64,000 nt of DNA, from assembly GCF_012395255.1 (NCBI RefSeq), contig NZ_JAAZQD010000001.1:124001-188000 (forward strand). Direction: 5' to 3'. A model generated the notes under the pieces. That model was not told the origin of the DNA. It saw only the letters and a program-made list of their open reading frames with translations, and ran no database searches. Made by a program: the position numbers and the translations under genes. This DNA comes from Oleiagrimonas citrea. GTDB taxonomy: Bacteria; Pseudomonadota; Gammaproteobacteria; Xanthomonadales; Rhodanobacteraceae. Positions 27,685 through 38,372 of the stretch are shown piece after piece (the first letter of the stretch is position 1; the number at the start of each line of letters is the position of its first letter).

Positions 27685-28649
27685 AGACCTTCTACTGGCT
27701 CATCAAGCGCGAATTCTGGGAGAACCGAGGAAGTTTCTTCTGGGCGCCGGTGGTCACCACAGGGGTGTTCCTGATCCTGAACATCATGGGCATCATCACC
27801 TTCGAGGTGTTCGCGGCTCAGCGCGGCATCAGCATCAGCGGCATGAACATCAATCAGCTGGTGCAGAGCATGGATGCCAAGAACATGGCCAACATCGGCG
27901 TCGGCATCGACTTGGCAATGATGTCGTCCGGCTATCTGATCGGCATCGTGCTCGGCATCGTGGTGTTCTTCTACTGCCTCGGCGCGCTGTACGACGATCG
28001 TCGCGACCGCAGCATCCTGTTCTGGAAGTCGCTGCCGATTTCCGACCGTGACACCGTGCTGTCGAAAGTGATCAGCGCCACCGTGGTGGCACCGGTGATC
28101 GCGACCATTTGCGGCCTGCTCGGTGCGGTAGCCATGCTGCTCATCGTCATGCTCGTCGCGATGTTCCACGGCGTGCACCTCTGGACCCTGCTCGGCTACG
28201 CACATCCCTTCCGCACGCTGGCCACCATGGTCGCCCTCATCCCGGTCAACCTGATCTGGGCCCTGCCCGCGGTCGGCTGGCTGCTGCTCTGCTCGGCATG
28301 GGCCAAGAGCAAACCGTTCCTGTGGGCACTGGCCGTTCCCGTCGGCGCCGGCATCATCGTCAGCTGGTTCAACGCGATGGGACTGCTGAACGTCTCCAAC
28401 GGCTGGTTCTGGAAGAACATCGTGGTGCGCTCGCTGTTCAGCGTGTTCCCCAACGGCTGGGTCGAAAGCCAGGAAATGACCCACGTGAACATGCAGGGCT
28501 TCAACCTCAGCGACCATTTCGACAAGTTCGTCGGCGTCGGCAATGCATGGAGCCAACTGGCTCGCGCGGACTTCATCATCGGCGCCGTGATCGGCGCGGC
28601 CATGATCGCGGCGGCCATCTGGTTCCGCGGACGCCGCGACGACTCCTGA
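27681..28649 (+). CDS. ABC-2-type transporter permease
   Basis: The 322-residue membrane protein begins with a cytoplasmic amphipathic stretch (MKTFYWLIKREFWENRGSF) and has about six membrane helices, including FWAPVVTTGVFLILNIMGII, LIGIVLGIVVFFYCLGALY and VIGAAMIAAAIWF. A large extracytoplasmic loop separates helices one and two. The DDRRDRSILFWKSLPISDRDTVLSK segment after the second helix is typical of ABC-2 permeases that couple to the ATPase. It is the partner of the preceding ATP-binding protein. Confidence 0.9.
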   Translation: MKTFYWLIKREFWENRGSFFWAPVVTTGVFLILNIMGIITFEVFAAQRGISISGMNINQLVQSMDAKNMANIGVGIDLAMMSSGYLIGIVLGIVVFFYCLGALYDDRRDRSILFWKSLPISDRDTVLSKVISATVVAPVIATICGLLGAVAMLLIVMLVAMFHGVHLWTLLGYAHPFRTLATMVALIPVNLIWALPAVGWLLLCSAWAKSKPFLWALAVPVGAGIIVSWFNAMGLLNVSNGWFWKNIVVRSLFSVFPNGWVESQEMTHVNMQGFNLSDHFDKFVGVGNAWSQLARADFIIGAVIGAAMIAAAIWFRGRRDDS

Positions 28650-28709
28650 CGATCAACATGCTTGCGTCCGGACCGCAGGTCCGGGCGCCCTTGCACGGAG
28701 ACTCAAGCC

Positions 28710-29288
28710 ATGACCACGCCACGTATCTTCCTAGTCGCCTCCGCACTTGCGGCGACCTTCGCGCTGGCCGCCTGCGGGCGCAACCATCACACCTACATCA
28801 ATGTTTCACACGGCAACATCGTGCTGCAGGACGACCAGGTCACGATCCACGCTGACGATGCCCCCGACGCCATCGTCACCGCCAACGGCGACCTTCGCAT
28901 CGGCGGGCGGACCATCGCCGTCGACGCCAGTCAGCGGCGATTGCTGCGCACCTACTACCAGGATGCCGAACGGGTCGGCCACCAGGCCATCGAAGTCGGC
29001 AAAGCCGGCGCCGACATGGCCGGCGGCACGATCGGCGATGTGTTCAGCAATCTGGCCGACGGCCACCCGGACCGCATCGACGCCGCCGTGAAAAAACGCA
29101 CCGATGCTCTTCTGGTCCACGCCTCGCGCATCTGCGACACCCTGCAGTCGATGCAGGTCACGCAGGAGGCCATTGCTGCCCAGCTCGACGCCTTCCGTCC
29201 CTACACCCGCCTGAAGGCCTCGGATGCGCAGGAATGCCGCGCAGACATTGCCAAGGAACGCAGCAAGCTCGCCAAGTCCGGCGATTGA
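28710..29288 (+). CDS. YggN-like lipoprotein (DUF2884)
   Basis: The 192-residue protein has a signal peptide with lipobox ALAAC (Cys22), then the DUF2884 pattern: HGNIVLQDDQVTIHADDAPDAIVTANGDLRIGGR and helices following RRLLRTYYQDAERVGHQAIEVGKAGADMAG. Function is unknown; E. coli YggN is an uncharacterised periplasmic protein. It lies about 60 bases after the ABC permease with its own ribosome site (CGGAG), so it may be co-transcribed, and ends at a bidirectional terminator. Confidence 0.85.
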   Translation: MTTPRIFLVASALAATFALAACGRNHHTYINVSHGNIVLQDDQVTIHADDAPDAIVTANGDLRIGGRTIAVDASQRRLLRTYYQDAERVGHQAIEVGKAGADMAGGTIGDVFSNLADGHPDRIDAAVKKRTDALLVHASRICDTLQSMQVTQEAIAAQLDAFRPYTRLKASDAQECRADIAKERSKLAKSGD

Positions 29289-29310
29289 CGCAAACCTCGG
29301 TTCCGCGAAC

Positions 29311-29346
29311 AAAAAAAGCGCCCGGCATGCAACCGGGCGCTTTTTT
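29311..29346. terminator. Bidirectional terminator between the YggN-like gene and fumC
   Basis: GCGCCCGG pairs with CCGGGCGC around a CATGCAA loop, flanked by seven A and six T, giving a strong intrinsic terminator on both strands for two convergent genes. Confidence 0.9.
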
Positions 29347-29383
29347 CGTACATCGAAGACGGCAAGACGCCGTCCATCCGCGC

Positions 29384-30769
<1,386 letters not shown>

Positions 30770-30803
30770 GCTGACTCCGGGTGAAGGCTCGATGAAAACG
30801 GGC

Positions 30804-30809
30804 ATTATA
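30804..30809 (-). promoter_or_regulatory. Probable -10 box of fumC
   Basis: A perfect TATAAT lies 34 bases upstream of the fumC ATG on the minus strand. No good -35 is seen at the usual distance, so activity may depend on an activator. Confidence 0.45.
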
Positions 30810-30849
30810 GCGAGCCGCGGCGTCCATCCGGTGACTGCAGGCGGAACCT

Positions 30850-31578
30850 CTACCAGTCGTGCGCCGGCAGGCTGTCGAATACGCGGTGCAGGCCCTCGTC
30901 CCACTCCCGGTTGATGCGGGCCAGGTACGGGTCGTCCTCCATCAGTCTTTCACGAGTCTCCACACGAAGACTGTCGGCGCGATAGATCAGGAGATCGATC
31001 GGAGCGCCCACCGAAAGGTTCGAGCGGATGGTGGCATCGAAGGAGATCAGCGCGCACTTCACCCCCGCTTCCAGGGAGGAACCGCGTTGGATCATGCGGT
31101 CCAGGATCGGCTTTCCGTACTTGATCTCGCCGATCTGGAAATACGGGGTGTCATTCAGCGCTTCAATGAAATTGCCCTCGGAATAGACCAGAAAAAGACG
31201 CGGGGTCTCGCCCGCGATCTGGCCGCCGAGAATGAAGCTCGCCGAGACATCGATGTTCTGCTCGCGCAGGTACTTCTCGTCGTATTCGCGCACTTCGCGC
31301 ATGGCATCGCCCAGCAAGCGGGCCGCCTCGAACATCGAACCCACATTCCACAGCGAGACCGCCTGCGGGTCCTTGCGGGCGCGCAGGTCGAGCAGGTTCA
31401 GCGCGTTCTGCGTGACCGAGAGATTGCCCGCCGAAAGCGCCACCATCACGCGCTCGCCGGGATTCTCGAACACGCGCATCTTCTCGAACCGGGCGATTTT
31501 GTCGATGCCGGCGTTGGTGCGCGAGTCGGATACGAAGACGAGCCCCTCGTCGAGGCCCATGCCGATGCAGTACGTCAT
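30850..31578 (-). CDS. Anbu, bacterial proteasome homologue (peptidase)
   Basis: The 242-residue protein is an Ntn-hydrolase of the proteasome beta-subunit superfamily. MTYCIGMGLDEGLVFVSDSRTNAGIDKIARFEKM is the Anbu opening, with Thr2 as the expected nucleophile after Met removal, Asp and Lys of the active site in SDSRTNAG and the following helix, and no propeptide. Anbu forms open-ring or lock-washer oligomers; substrates are uncertain. It is 36 bases downstream of the alpha-E gene in the standard Anbu operon, although the usual transglutaminase gene is not between them. Confidence 0.92.
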   Translation of the reverse strand: MTYCIGMGLDEGLVFVSDSRTNAGIDKIARFEKMRVFENPGERVMVALSAGNLSVTQNALNLLDLRARKDPQAVSLWNVGSMFEAARLLGDAMREVREYDEKYLREQNIDVSASFILGGQIAGETPRLFLVYSEGNFIEALNDTPYFQIGEIKYGKPILDRMIQRGSSLEAGVKCALISFDATIRSNLSVGAPIDLLIYRADSLRVETRERLMEDDPYLARINREWDEGLHRVFDSLPAHDW

Positions 31579-31614
31579 TGAATGTGCCCGGGAACGCAAC
31601 GGTGGAGAAGACCG

Positions 31615-32622
31615 TCAGCTTACCACCGCACCGGTGTTGCGACCGGGTTCGACGGAACCGGCATTGCCGGTCGCGGTCGAGGTCATGAAGGCGTCGACGA
31701 TCGCCTGCGTGAGGCCATGGAGCTGCTGCATGAAGTCATCCAGGAACGCCTTGATGCCCTGGTCCTGCACCTCGCTCATGCAGCCGTAGCGAAGCCGCGC
31801 CGCGAGCGCGCCGGACTTGCGCACCACTTCGCTGCGCGGGTCTTGGGCCAACACCTCCAGGATTCGGTGGATCGACTGGGTGCACGCAGTCAGCGAGTGC
31901 GGCATGTCCGGCTGGAAGATCATCATCTCCGACACATGCAGCGGATCGACCGCATCGCGGTAGTTCTTGCGGTAGGTCTCGAAGGCCGACATGGACTGCA
32001 GCATCGCGCTCCACTGGTAATACTGGATGAAGTCCCGCGAGCTGCTCTCGTGTTCCTCGGACTGGGCGTACTTGATGTCCAGCAGGCGCACGGTGTTGTC
32101 GGCCCGTTCGACCGCCGTGCCCAGCGCCATGAAGTGATAGCCCTCGTCACGTCCCATGGTGCCGAAGGTGACGCCGCGGAACGCCGCCGAACGGGTCTTG
32201 ACCCATTCCAGGAACGCGCTGACGCCGTCGCTGTCGGCAGCCCCCTCGCCCGCCTCGGCCAGATCCAGCCAGGAAGTGTTGAGCTCCTGATACATCTCGG
32301 CGGTGATCGCGCCGCGCTGGGCCCGGCCCAACTCGCGACCGTGGAACAGGCAGTTGTGGATCGACGACGGATTGTCCGCGTCCAGCATCAGCCACTGCCG
32401 CACCGTCTCGGGTTCGATCTCGCCGCGCGCCGCGCCGAACAGCTCCAGCTGCCCGAGGGCGTCCAGCCCACGCCGCCAGGCCGTGGTGGCCGACTTGCCC
32501 GGGTCCAGACGCTCGGGAAGCAGGGAGATACGCTGGGTCAGATCGACCAGCCGGGCGATGTTCTCGGCCCGCTCGACATAGCGCGACAGCCAGTACAGGT
32601 CGCTCGCGGTTCGACAAAGCAT
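31615..32622 (-). CDS. Alpha-E domain protein (Anbu operon)
   Basis: The 335-residue, mainly helical protein begins MLCRTASDLYWLSRYVERAENIARLVD, the characteristic alpha-E opening, and retains the FHGRELGRAQRGAITAEMYQELN and GTMGRDEGYHFMALGTAVERADNT blocks. Alpha-E proteins are fused to or encoded with ATP-grasp peptide ligases and Anbu; their own chemistry is unknown. It starts two bases after the ATP-grasp stop and has a good GGAGG site. Confidence 0.92.
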   Translation of the reverse strand: MLCRTASDLYWLSRYVERAENIARLVDLTQRISLLPERLDPGKSATTAWRRGLDALGQLELFGAARGEIEPETVRQWLMLDADNPSSIHNCLFHGRELGRAQRGAITAEMYQELNTSWLDLAEAGEGAADSDGVSAFLEWVKTRSAAFRGVTFGTMGRDEGYHFMALGTAVERADNTVRLLDIKYAQSEEHESSSRDFIQYYQWSAMLQSMSAFETYRKNYRDAVDPLHVSEMMIFQPDMPHSLTACTQSIHRILEVLAQDPRSEVVRKSGALAARLRYGCMSEVQDQGIKAFLDDFMQQLHGLTQAIVDAFMTSTATGNAGSVEPGRNTGAVVS

Positions 32623-32624
32623 GC

Positions 32625-34043
32625 TCAGTCCTCCAGTACCCAGGTGTCTTTGGTTCCGCCGCCCTGCGAGGAATTGACCACCAGGGAGCCCTCGCGCAGC
32701 GCCACCCGCGTCAGTCCGCCCGGCACCACCATCGTTTCGCTACCGGACAGCACGTACGGGCGCAGATCCACGTGGCGCGGCGCGACGCCGGATTCGACGA
32801 AGGTCGGGCACGTCGACAGGGACAGCGTGGGCTGGGCGATGTAGCGCTCGGGTTCGGCCAGGATCCGCTGGCGGAAGGTCTCGATCTCGGCCTTGCTGGC
32901 CGTGGGACCGATCAGCATGCCGTAGCCGCCGGCGCCCTGGGCCTCCTTGACCACCAGTTCATCCAGGTGCTCGAGCACGTAGCGCCGGTCGTCGTCCTGA
33001 CGCAGTCTGTAGGTCGGCACATTGAGCAGGATCGGATCCTCGCTCAGGTAGAAGCGGATCATCTCCGGCACGTAGGGATAGATCGACTTGTCGTCCGCCA
33101 CGCCGGTGCCGAACGTGTTGGCCAGGGTCACGCGGCCGGCCGCCACGGCCGAGAACAGCCCCGGCACGCCCAGCACCGAATCAGTGCGAAACACCTGCGG
33201 ATCGAGGAAATCGTCGTCAATGCGGCGATAGATCACGTGCACGCGGCGCGGCCCGCGCGTGGTGCGCATGTAGACCGTCTCGTCGTCGACGAACAGGTCC
33301 TGCCCCTCGACCAGCTCCACGCCCATCTGCTGGGCCAGGAAGGCATGCTCGAAATAGGCCGAGTTGTACGAACCCGGCGTGAGCACAGCCGCGACCGGCT
33401 CGTCCAGGCCCTCCGGTGCGACCGACTGCAGCGTCTCCAGCAGCAATTCCGGATAGTGCTCGACCGGAGCCACCGCCTGTGCGGCGAACAGCTCGGGAAA
33501 CAGGCGCATCATCATCTTGCGGTTCTCGAGCATGTAGGACACGCCCGATGGCACGCGGAGATTGTCCTCCAGCACGTAGTACTCGCCTTCCCCAGCGCGC
33601 ACGATGTCGATGCCGGCGATGTGCGCGTAGACCTCGTTGGGCAGGTCGATGCCCTGCATCTGCGGCCGGTACTGCGCGTTGCGGAGTACCAGCGACTCCG
33701 GCAGCACGCCGAATTCGAGGATACGGCGATCGTGGTAGATGTCGTGCAGGAACATGTTCAAGGCCCGCACGCGCTGGATCAGGCCGGCCTCCAGCACCTT
33801 CCACTCGCCGGAAGGAATGATCCGCGGCGCGATGTCGAACGGAATCAGGCGCTCCCCGCCGCTCTCCTCGCCGTAGACGGCGAAAGTGATGCCCACGCGG
33901 TGGAACGAGATTTCCGCCTGTCTTCGCTTCTGGGCGATGCGTGCGTCCTGCGTGCCGTTCATCCATTCGGCGAAGCGCGCATAGTGGGGCCGAATTGTGC
34001 CCTCGGCATCGTGCATTTCATCGTACGGCGGTCGTGCGCTCAT
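32625..34043 (-). CDS. Circularly permuted ATP-grasp protein (Anbu operon)
   Basis: The 472-residue protein belongs to the circularly permuted ATP-grasp type 2 family. Visible blocks include IPFDIAPRIIPSGEWKVLEAGL, YYVLEDNLRVPSGVSYMLENR, TPGSYNSAYFEHAFLA, and the VVKEAQGAGGYGMLIG glycine-rich ATP loop, ending VNSSQGGGTKDTW. It is thought to form amide bonds, perhaps a peptide tag. I start at the ATG at 34043 (GGGGAG six bases upstream) rather than a longer reading. It heads the three-gene Anbu operon and diverges from purB. Confidence 0.93.
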   Translation of the reverse strand: MSARPPYDEMHDAEGTIRPHYARFAEWMNGTQDARIAQKRRQAEISFHRVGITFAVYGEESGGERLIPFDIAPRIIPSGEWKVLEAGLIQRVRALNMFLHDIYHDRRILEFGVLPESLVLRNAQYRPQMQGIDLPNEVYAHIAGIDIVRAGEGEYYVLEDNLRVPSGVSYMLENRKMMMRLFPELFAAQAVAPVEHYPELLLETLQSVAPEGLDEPVAAVLTPGSYNSAYFEHAFLAQQMGVELVEGQDLFVDDETVYMRTTRGPRRVHVIYRRIDDDFLDPQVFRTDSVLGVPGLFSAVAAGRVTLANTFGTGVADDKSIYPYVPEMIRFYLSEDPILLNVPTYRLRQDDDRRYVLEHLDELVVKEAQGAGGYGMLIGPTASKAEIETFRQRILAEPERYIAQPTLSLSTCPTFVESGVAPRHVDLRPYVLSGSETMVVPGGLTRVALREGSLVVNSSQGGGTKDTWVLED

Positions 34044-34135
34044 CCAGAACTCCCCGCGCCAGCCGGACTCCAGCCGGCGCTTTTCACGACAAGTCCTCGA
34101 CCATGCTCGCACAGGACGTGTGAAGATGCAGATAA

Positions 34136-35967
<1,832 letters not shown>

Positions 35968-36020
35968 ACGCCGCTGCGACGCCTGGCGCGAACGCATTCC
36001 TGACACGACGAACCAACCGG

Positions 36021-36026
36021 TACAAT
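36021..36026 (+). promoter_or_regulatory. -10 box abutting the roxA start (possible leaderless mRNA)
   Basis: TACAAT ends six bases before the roxA ATG, so transcription would start at or next to the A of the start codon. A weak -35 CTGACA at 36000-36005 has a short 15-bp spacer, and no Shine-Dalgarno precedes the ATG. Confidence 0.4.
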
Positions 36027-36032
36027 ACGCCG

Positions 36033-37238
36033 ATGACCGCACGCACACGTTCCAGCACGCCCCTCCCGATCGAGGTCCGTGGTTCGTCCCGGCAACCGCT
36101 CGGCATGCCCGCCGCGCGTTTCCTCGAACTGTACTGGCAGAAGCATCCGCTGCTGATCCGCAACGCCTTCCCCAACTTCGAGCTGCCGCTGCAGGCCGAG
36201 GATCTGGGCGGCTTGGCCTGCGAAGAGGCCGCGCTATCGCGCATCGTCCTCCGCGACCGCGAGCAGGACACCTGGGAACTGCGTCAGGGACCGTTCGAGG
36301 AAGACGAGTTCGCCCAGCTTCCCGAGGAAGACTGGACCCTGCTGGTGCAGGACGTCGACAAGTGGGACGCCGATGTTGCACAGCTACTGAATCCGTTCCG
36401 CTTCCTGCCCTCCTGGCGCATCGACGATGTCATGGTCAGCTACGCCGAGAATGGCGGCGGCGTGGGCGCGCACGTCGACCAGTACGACGTGTTCCTGCTG
36501 CAGGGCATGGGACGCCGTCACTGGTCCATCGACAGCAATCCCGACGCGCCGCAGGATTTCCGCGACGACGTGGAACTGAAGCTGCTGCGCCAGTTCACGC
36601 CCGATCACAGCTGGGTGCTGGAACCGGGCGACATGCTGTACCTGCCGCCGGGCATCGCCCATGACGGCGTCGCCGAGGGCGCCTGCCTGACCTTCTCCAT
36701 CGGCATGCGCGCACCGGCACAGTCCGAACTGCTGCTGGACCTGGTCGAGCATGTCGCCGAACAACTGCCCGAGAACGAACGCTACCGCGACCCGGATCTG
36801 CGCCCCGCGCCGACGCCGGGCGAAATCGACGAAGCCGCGCTGAACCGTCTCAGCGAGCGCCTGGGTCCGGCGGCCGAACTGCTATCCCGCGACGCGCTGG
36901 CCGAATGGTTCGGCTGCTTCATCACCCGCTACCGCAGCGCGCAGTTCGCCGCGCCACCGGCGCGTCGCCGCTCGCGCAAGCAACTGCTGAACGCACTGGC
37001 CGCCAGCGCCACCTTCGTGCGCCACCCGTGGACGCGATTCGCGTGGGTGCGTCGACGCGGCGGCGCGACGCTGTTCGCCGCCGGCAAGGCCTACCGCTGC
37101 ACCCTGAGCATGGCGCGCTGGCTGTGCAGCGAACGCATTCAGTATCTCAAGGCACCGCCCGACGAAGCCGCGCAGGACGTGCTGCTGGAACTCATCAATG
37201 ACGGGCATCTGGCGCTGAAGCGAGGCCGCGCCAAGTGA
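36033..37238 (+). CDS. roxA: Ribosomal protein uL16 3-hydroxylase (cupin oxygenase)
   Basis: The 401-residue JmjC-like 2-oxoglutarate/Fe(II) oxygenase hydroxylates an arginine of ribosomal protein uL16 in E. coli (YcfD/RoxA). The iron ligands are His147, Asp149 (GAHVDQYDVFLLQG) and His210 (LPPGIAHDG); the 2OG-binding strand RRHWSID follows. The C-terminal winged-helix half includes FGCFITRYRSAQ and WLCSERIQY. The stop overlaps the GTG start of the next gene by four bases. Confidence 0.93.
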   Translation: MTARTRSSTPLPIEVRGSSRQPLGMPAARFLELYWQKHPLLIRNAFPNFELPLQAEDLGGLACEEAALSRIVLRDREQDTWELRQGPFEEDEFAQLPEEDWTLLVQDVDKWDADVAQLLNPFRFLPSWRIDDVMVSYAENGGGVGAHVDQYDVFLLQGMGRRHWSIDSNPDAPQDFRDDVELKLLRQFTPDHSWVLEPGDMLYLPPGIAHDGVAEGACLTFSIGMRAPAQSELLLDLVEHVAEQLPENERYRDPDLRPAPTPGEIDEAALNRLSERLGPAAELLSRDALAEWFGCFITRYRSAQFAAPPARRRSRKQLLNALAASATFVRHPWTRFAWVRRRGGATLFAAGKAYRCTLSMARWLCSERIQYLKAPPDEAAQDVLLELINDGHLALKRGRAK

Positions 37239-38200
37239 CACTGTCCGCCGACTACCACGTCGAGCCTGCGGACTGGAAGGCTGATCGCGACGCCCTGCGC
37301 GCGATCCGTGACGTCGTATTCATCCAGGAACAGAACGTGCCCATCGAGGAAGAATGGGACGATCTGGACCCCGACTGCCAGCACGTGCTGGCCCGCGCCG
37401 CCGACGGCACGCCGATCGGCACCGGCCGCCTGACGCCACAGCGCACTATCGGCCGCATGGCGGTGCTCGCCGACTGGCGCGGTCGCAACGTCGGCGCAGC
37501 CATGCTGCAGGCCCTGATCGACCGCGCCCGCGCGCTCGGCTGGACGCGAGTGAGTCTGCATGCGCAGGTGCACGCCATCGGTTTCTACGAGCGCCACGGA
37601 TTCCAGGCCGAGGGCGAACCATTCATGGAAGCCGGTATCGAGCACCGCACGATGCATCGCGACCTGGAACCGCTGGAGGCCGCCCCCGGTGAACGCGGTG
37701 CCACGGTCGAGCGCCCCGCCTATCGACTGTTGCAGACTGAAACCTGCAGCGATGTCGTTGAGTCCGTACTGCAACTTCTCGCCGACGCACGGCATGCATT
37801 CGTCGTCCACCATCGCGATCTCGCGCCCGGCGTGCTCGATCATGACGAAGTGCTGACCGCCGTGCGCAAACTGGCAACCTCCGGACGCGGCGCGGATGTG
37901 CGCATGCTGCTGGCCGACCCGGCGCAGGCGCTACGCGACGATCATCGCCTGATTCCCCTGGTCCAGCGCCTGCCCAGCACGCTGCACCTGCGCCAGCCAC
38001 TCGAGGACGAGGATCGCGCCTACCCCTCGGCCTTCTTCGCCAACGACAACGGCGGCTACCTGATGCTGCCGCAGGTCGGACGCTTCGACGGACGCGGCGC
38101 GACGTTCAATCTCGGGACCAGTCATCAGCTGATCGCCTACTTCGACGAAGTCTGGCAGCGAGCGGCTCCGGCCACGGCGCTGCGCAGTCTGGAACTATGA
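37235..38200 (+). CDS. GNAT acetyltransferase fused to a C-terminal DUF7931-like domain
   Basis: The 321-residue protein has two parts. Residues 1-150 are an ElaA-type GNAT domain (FIQEQNVPIEEEWDDLD, GTGRLTPQRTIGRMAVLADWRGRNVGAAML with the acetyl-CoA loop, and IGFYERHGFQAEGEPFMEAGIEH). Residues about 165-321 form a second domain (ETCSDVVESVLQLLADARHAFVVHHRDLAPGVLDHDEV, AFFANDNGGYLML) resembling the PLD-like/DUF7931 region seen behind GNATs in Xanthomonadales. The GTG start overlaps the roxA stop (GTGA). The substrate is unknown. Confidence 0.82.
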   Translation: MTLSADYHVEPADWKADRDALRAIRDVVFIQEQNVPIEEEWDDLDPDCQHVLARAADGTPIGTGRLTPQRTIGRMAVLADWRGRNVGAAMLQALIDRARALGWTRVSLHAQVHAIGFYERHGFQAEGEPFMEAGIEHRTMHRDLEPLEAAPGERGATVERPAYRLLQTETCSDVVESVLQLLADARHAFVVHHRDLAPGVLDHDEVLTAVRKLATSGRGADVRMLLADPAQALRDDHRLIPLVQRLPSTLHLRQPLEDEDRAYPSAFFANDNGGYLMLPQVGRFDGRGATFNLGTSHQLIAYFDEVWQRAAPATALRSLEL

Positions 38201-38238
38201 ACAAACCCGGGCATGCACACCCGTCATGTTCCGAAACC

Positions 38239-38269
38239 TTGTCCCAACACCGTAACGAGTGGCTATAAT
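38239..38269 (+). promoter_or_regulatory. Promoter of sucA-sucB-lpd
   Basis: A consensus TATAAT (38264-38269) follows TTGTCC (38239-38244) at a long 19-bp spacing, giving a leader of about 95 bases before the sucA start. Confidence 0.6.
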
Positions 38270-38372
38270 TAACGGGATTTTGAGTCTTGCGGACGAATAG
38301 GTCGCCCGCAACGACCCGAAACGACCCTCCGGCGTGCGCCAGCGCGCCCTTTTCGTTTTTGCCGGTGGTGAC

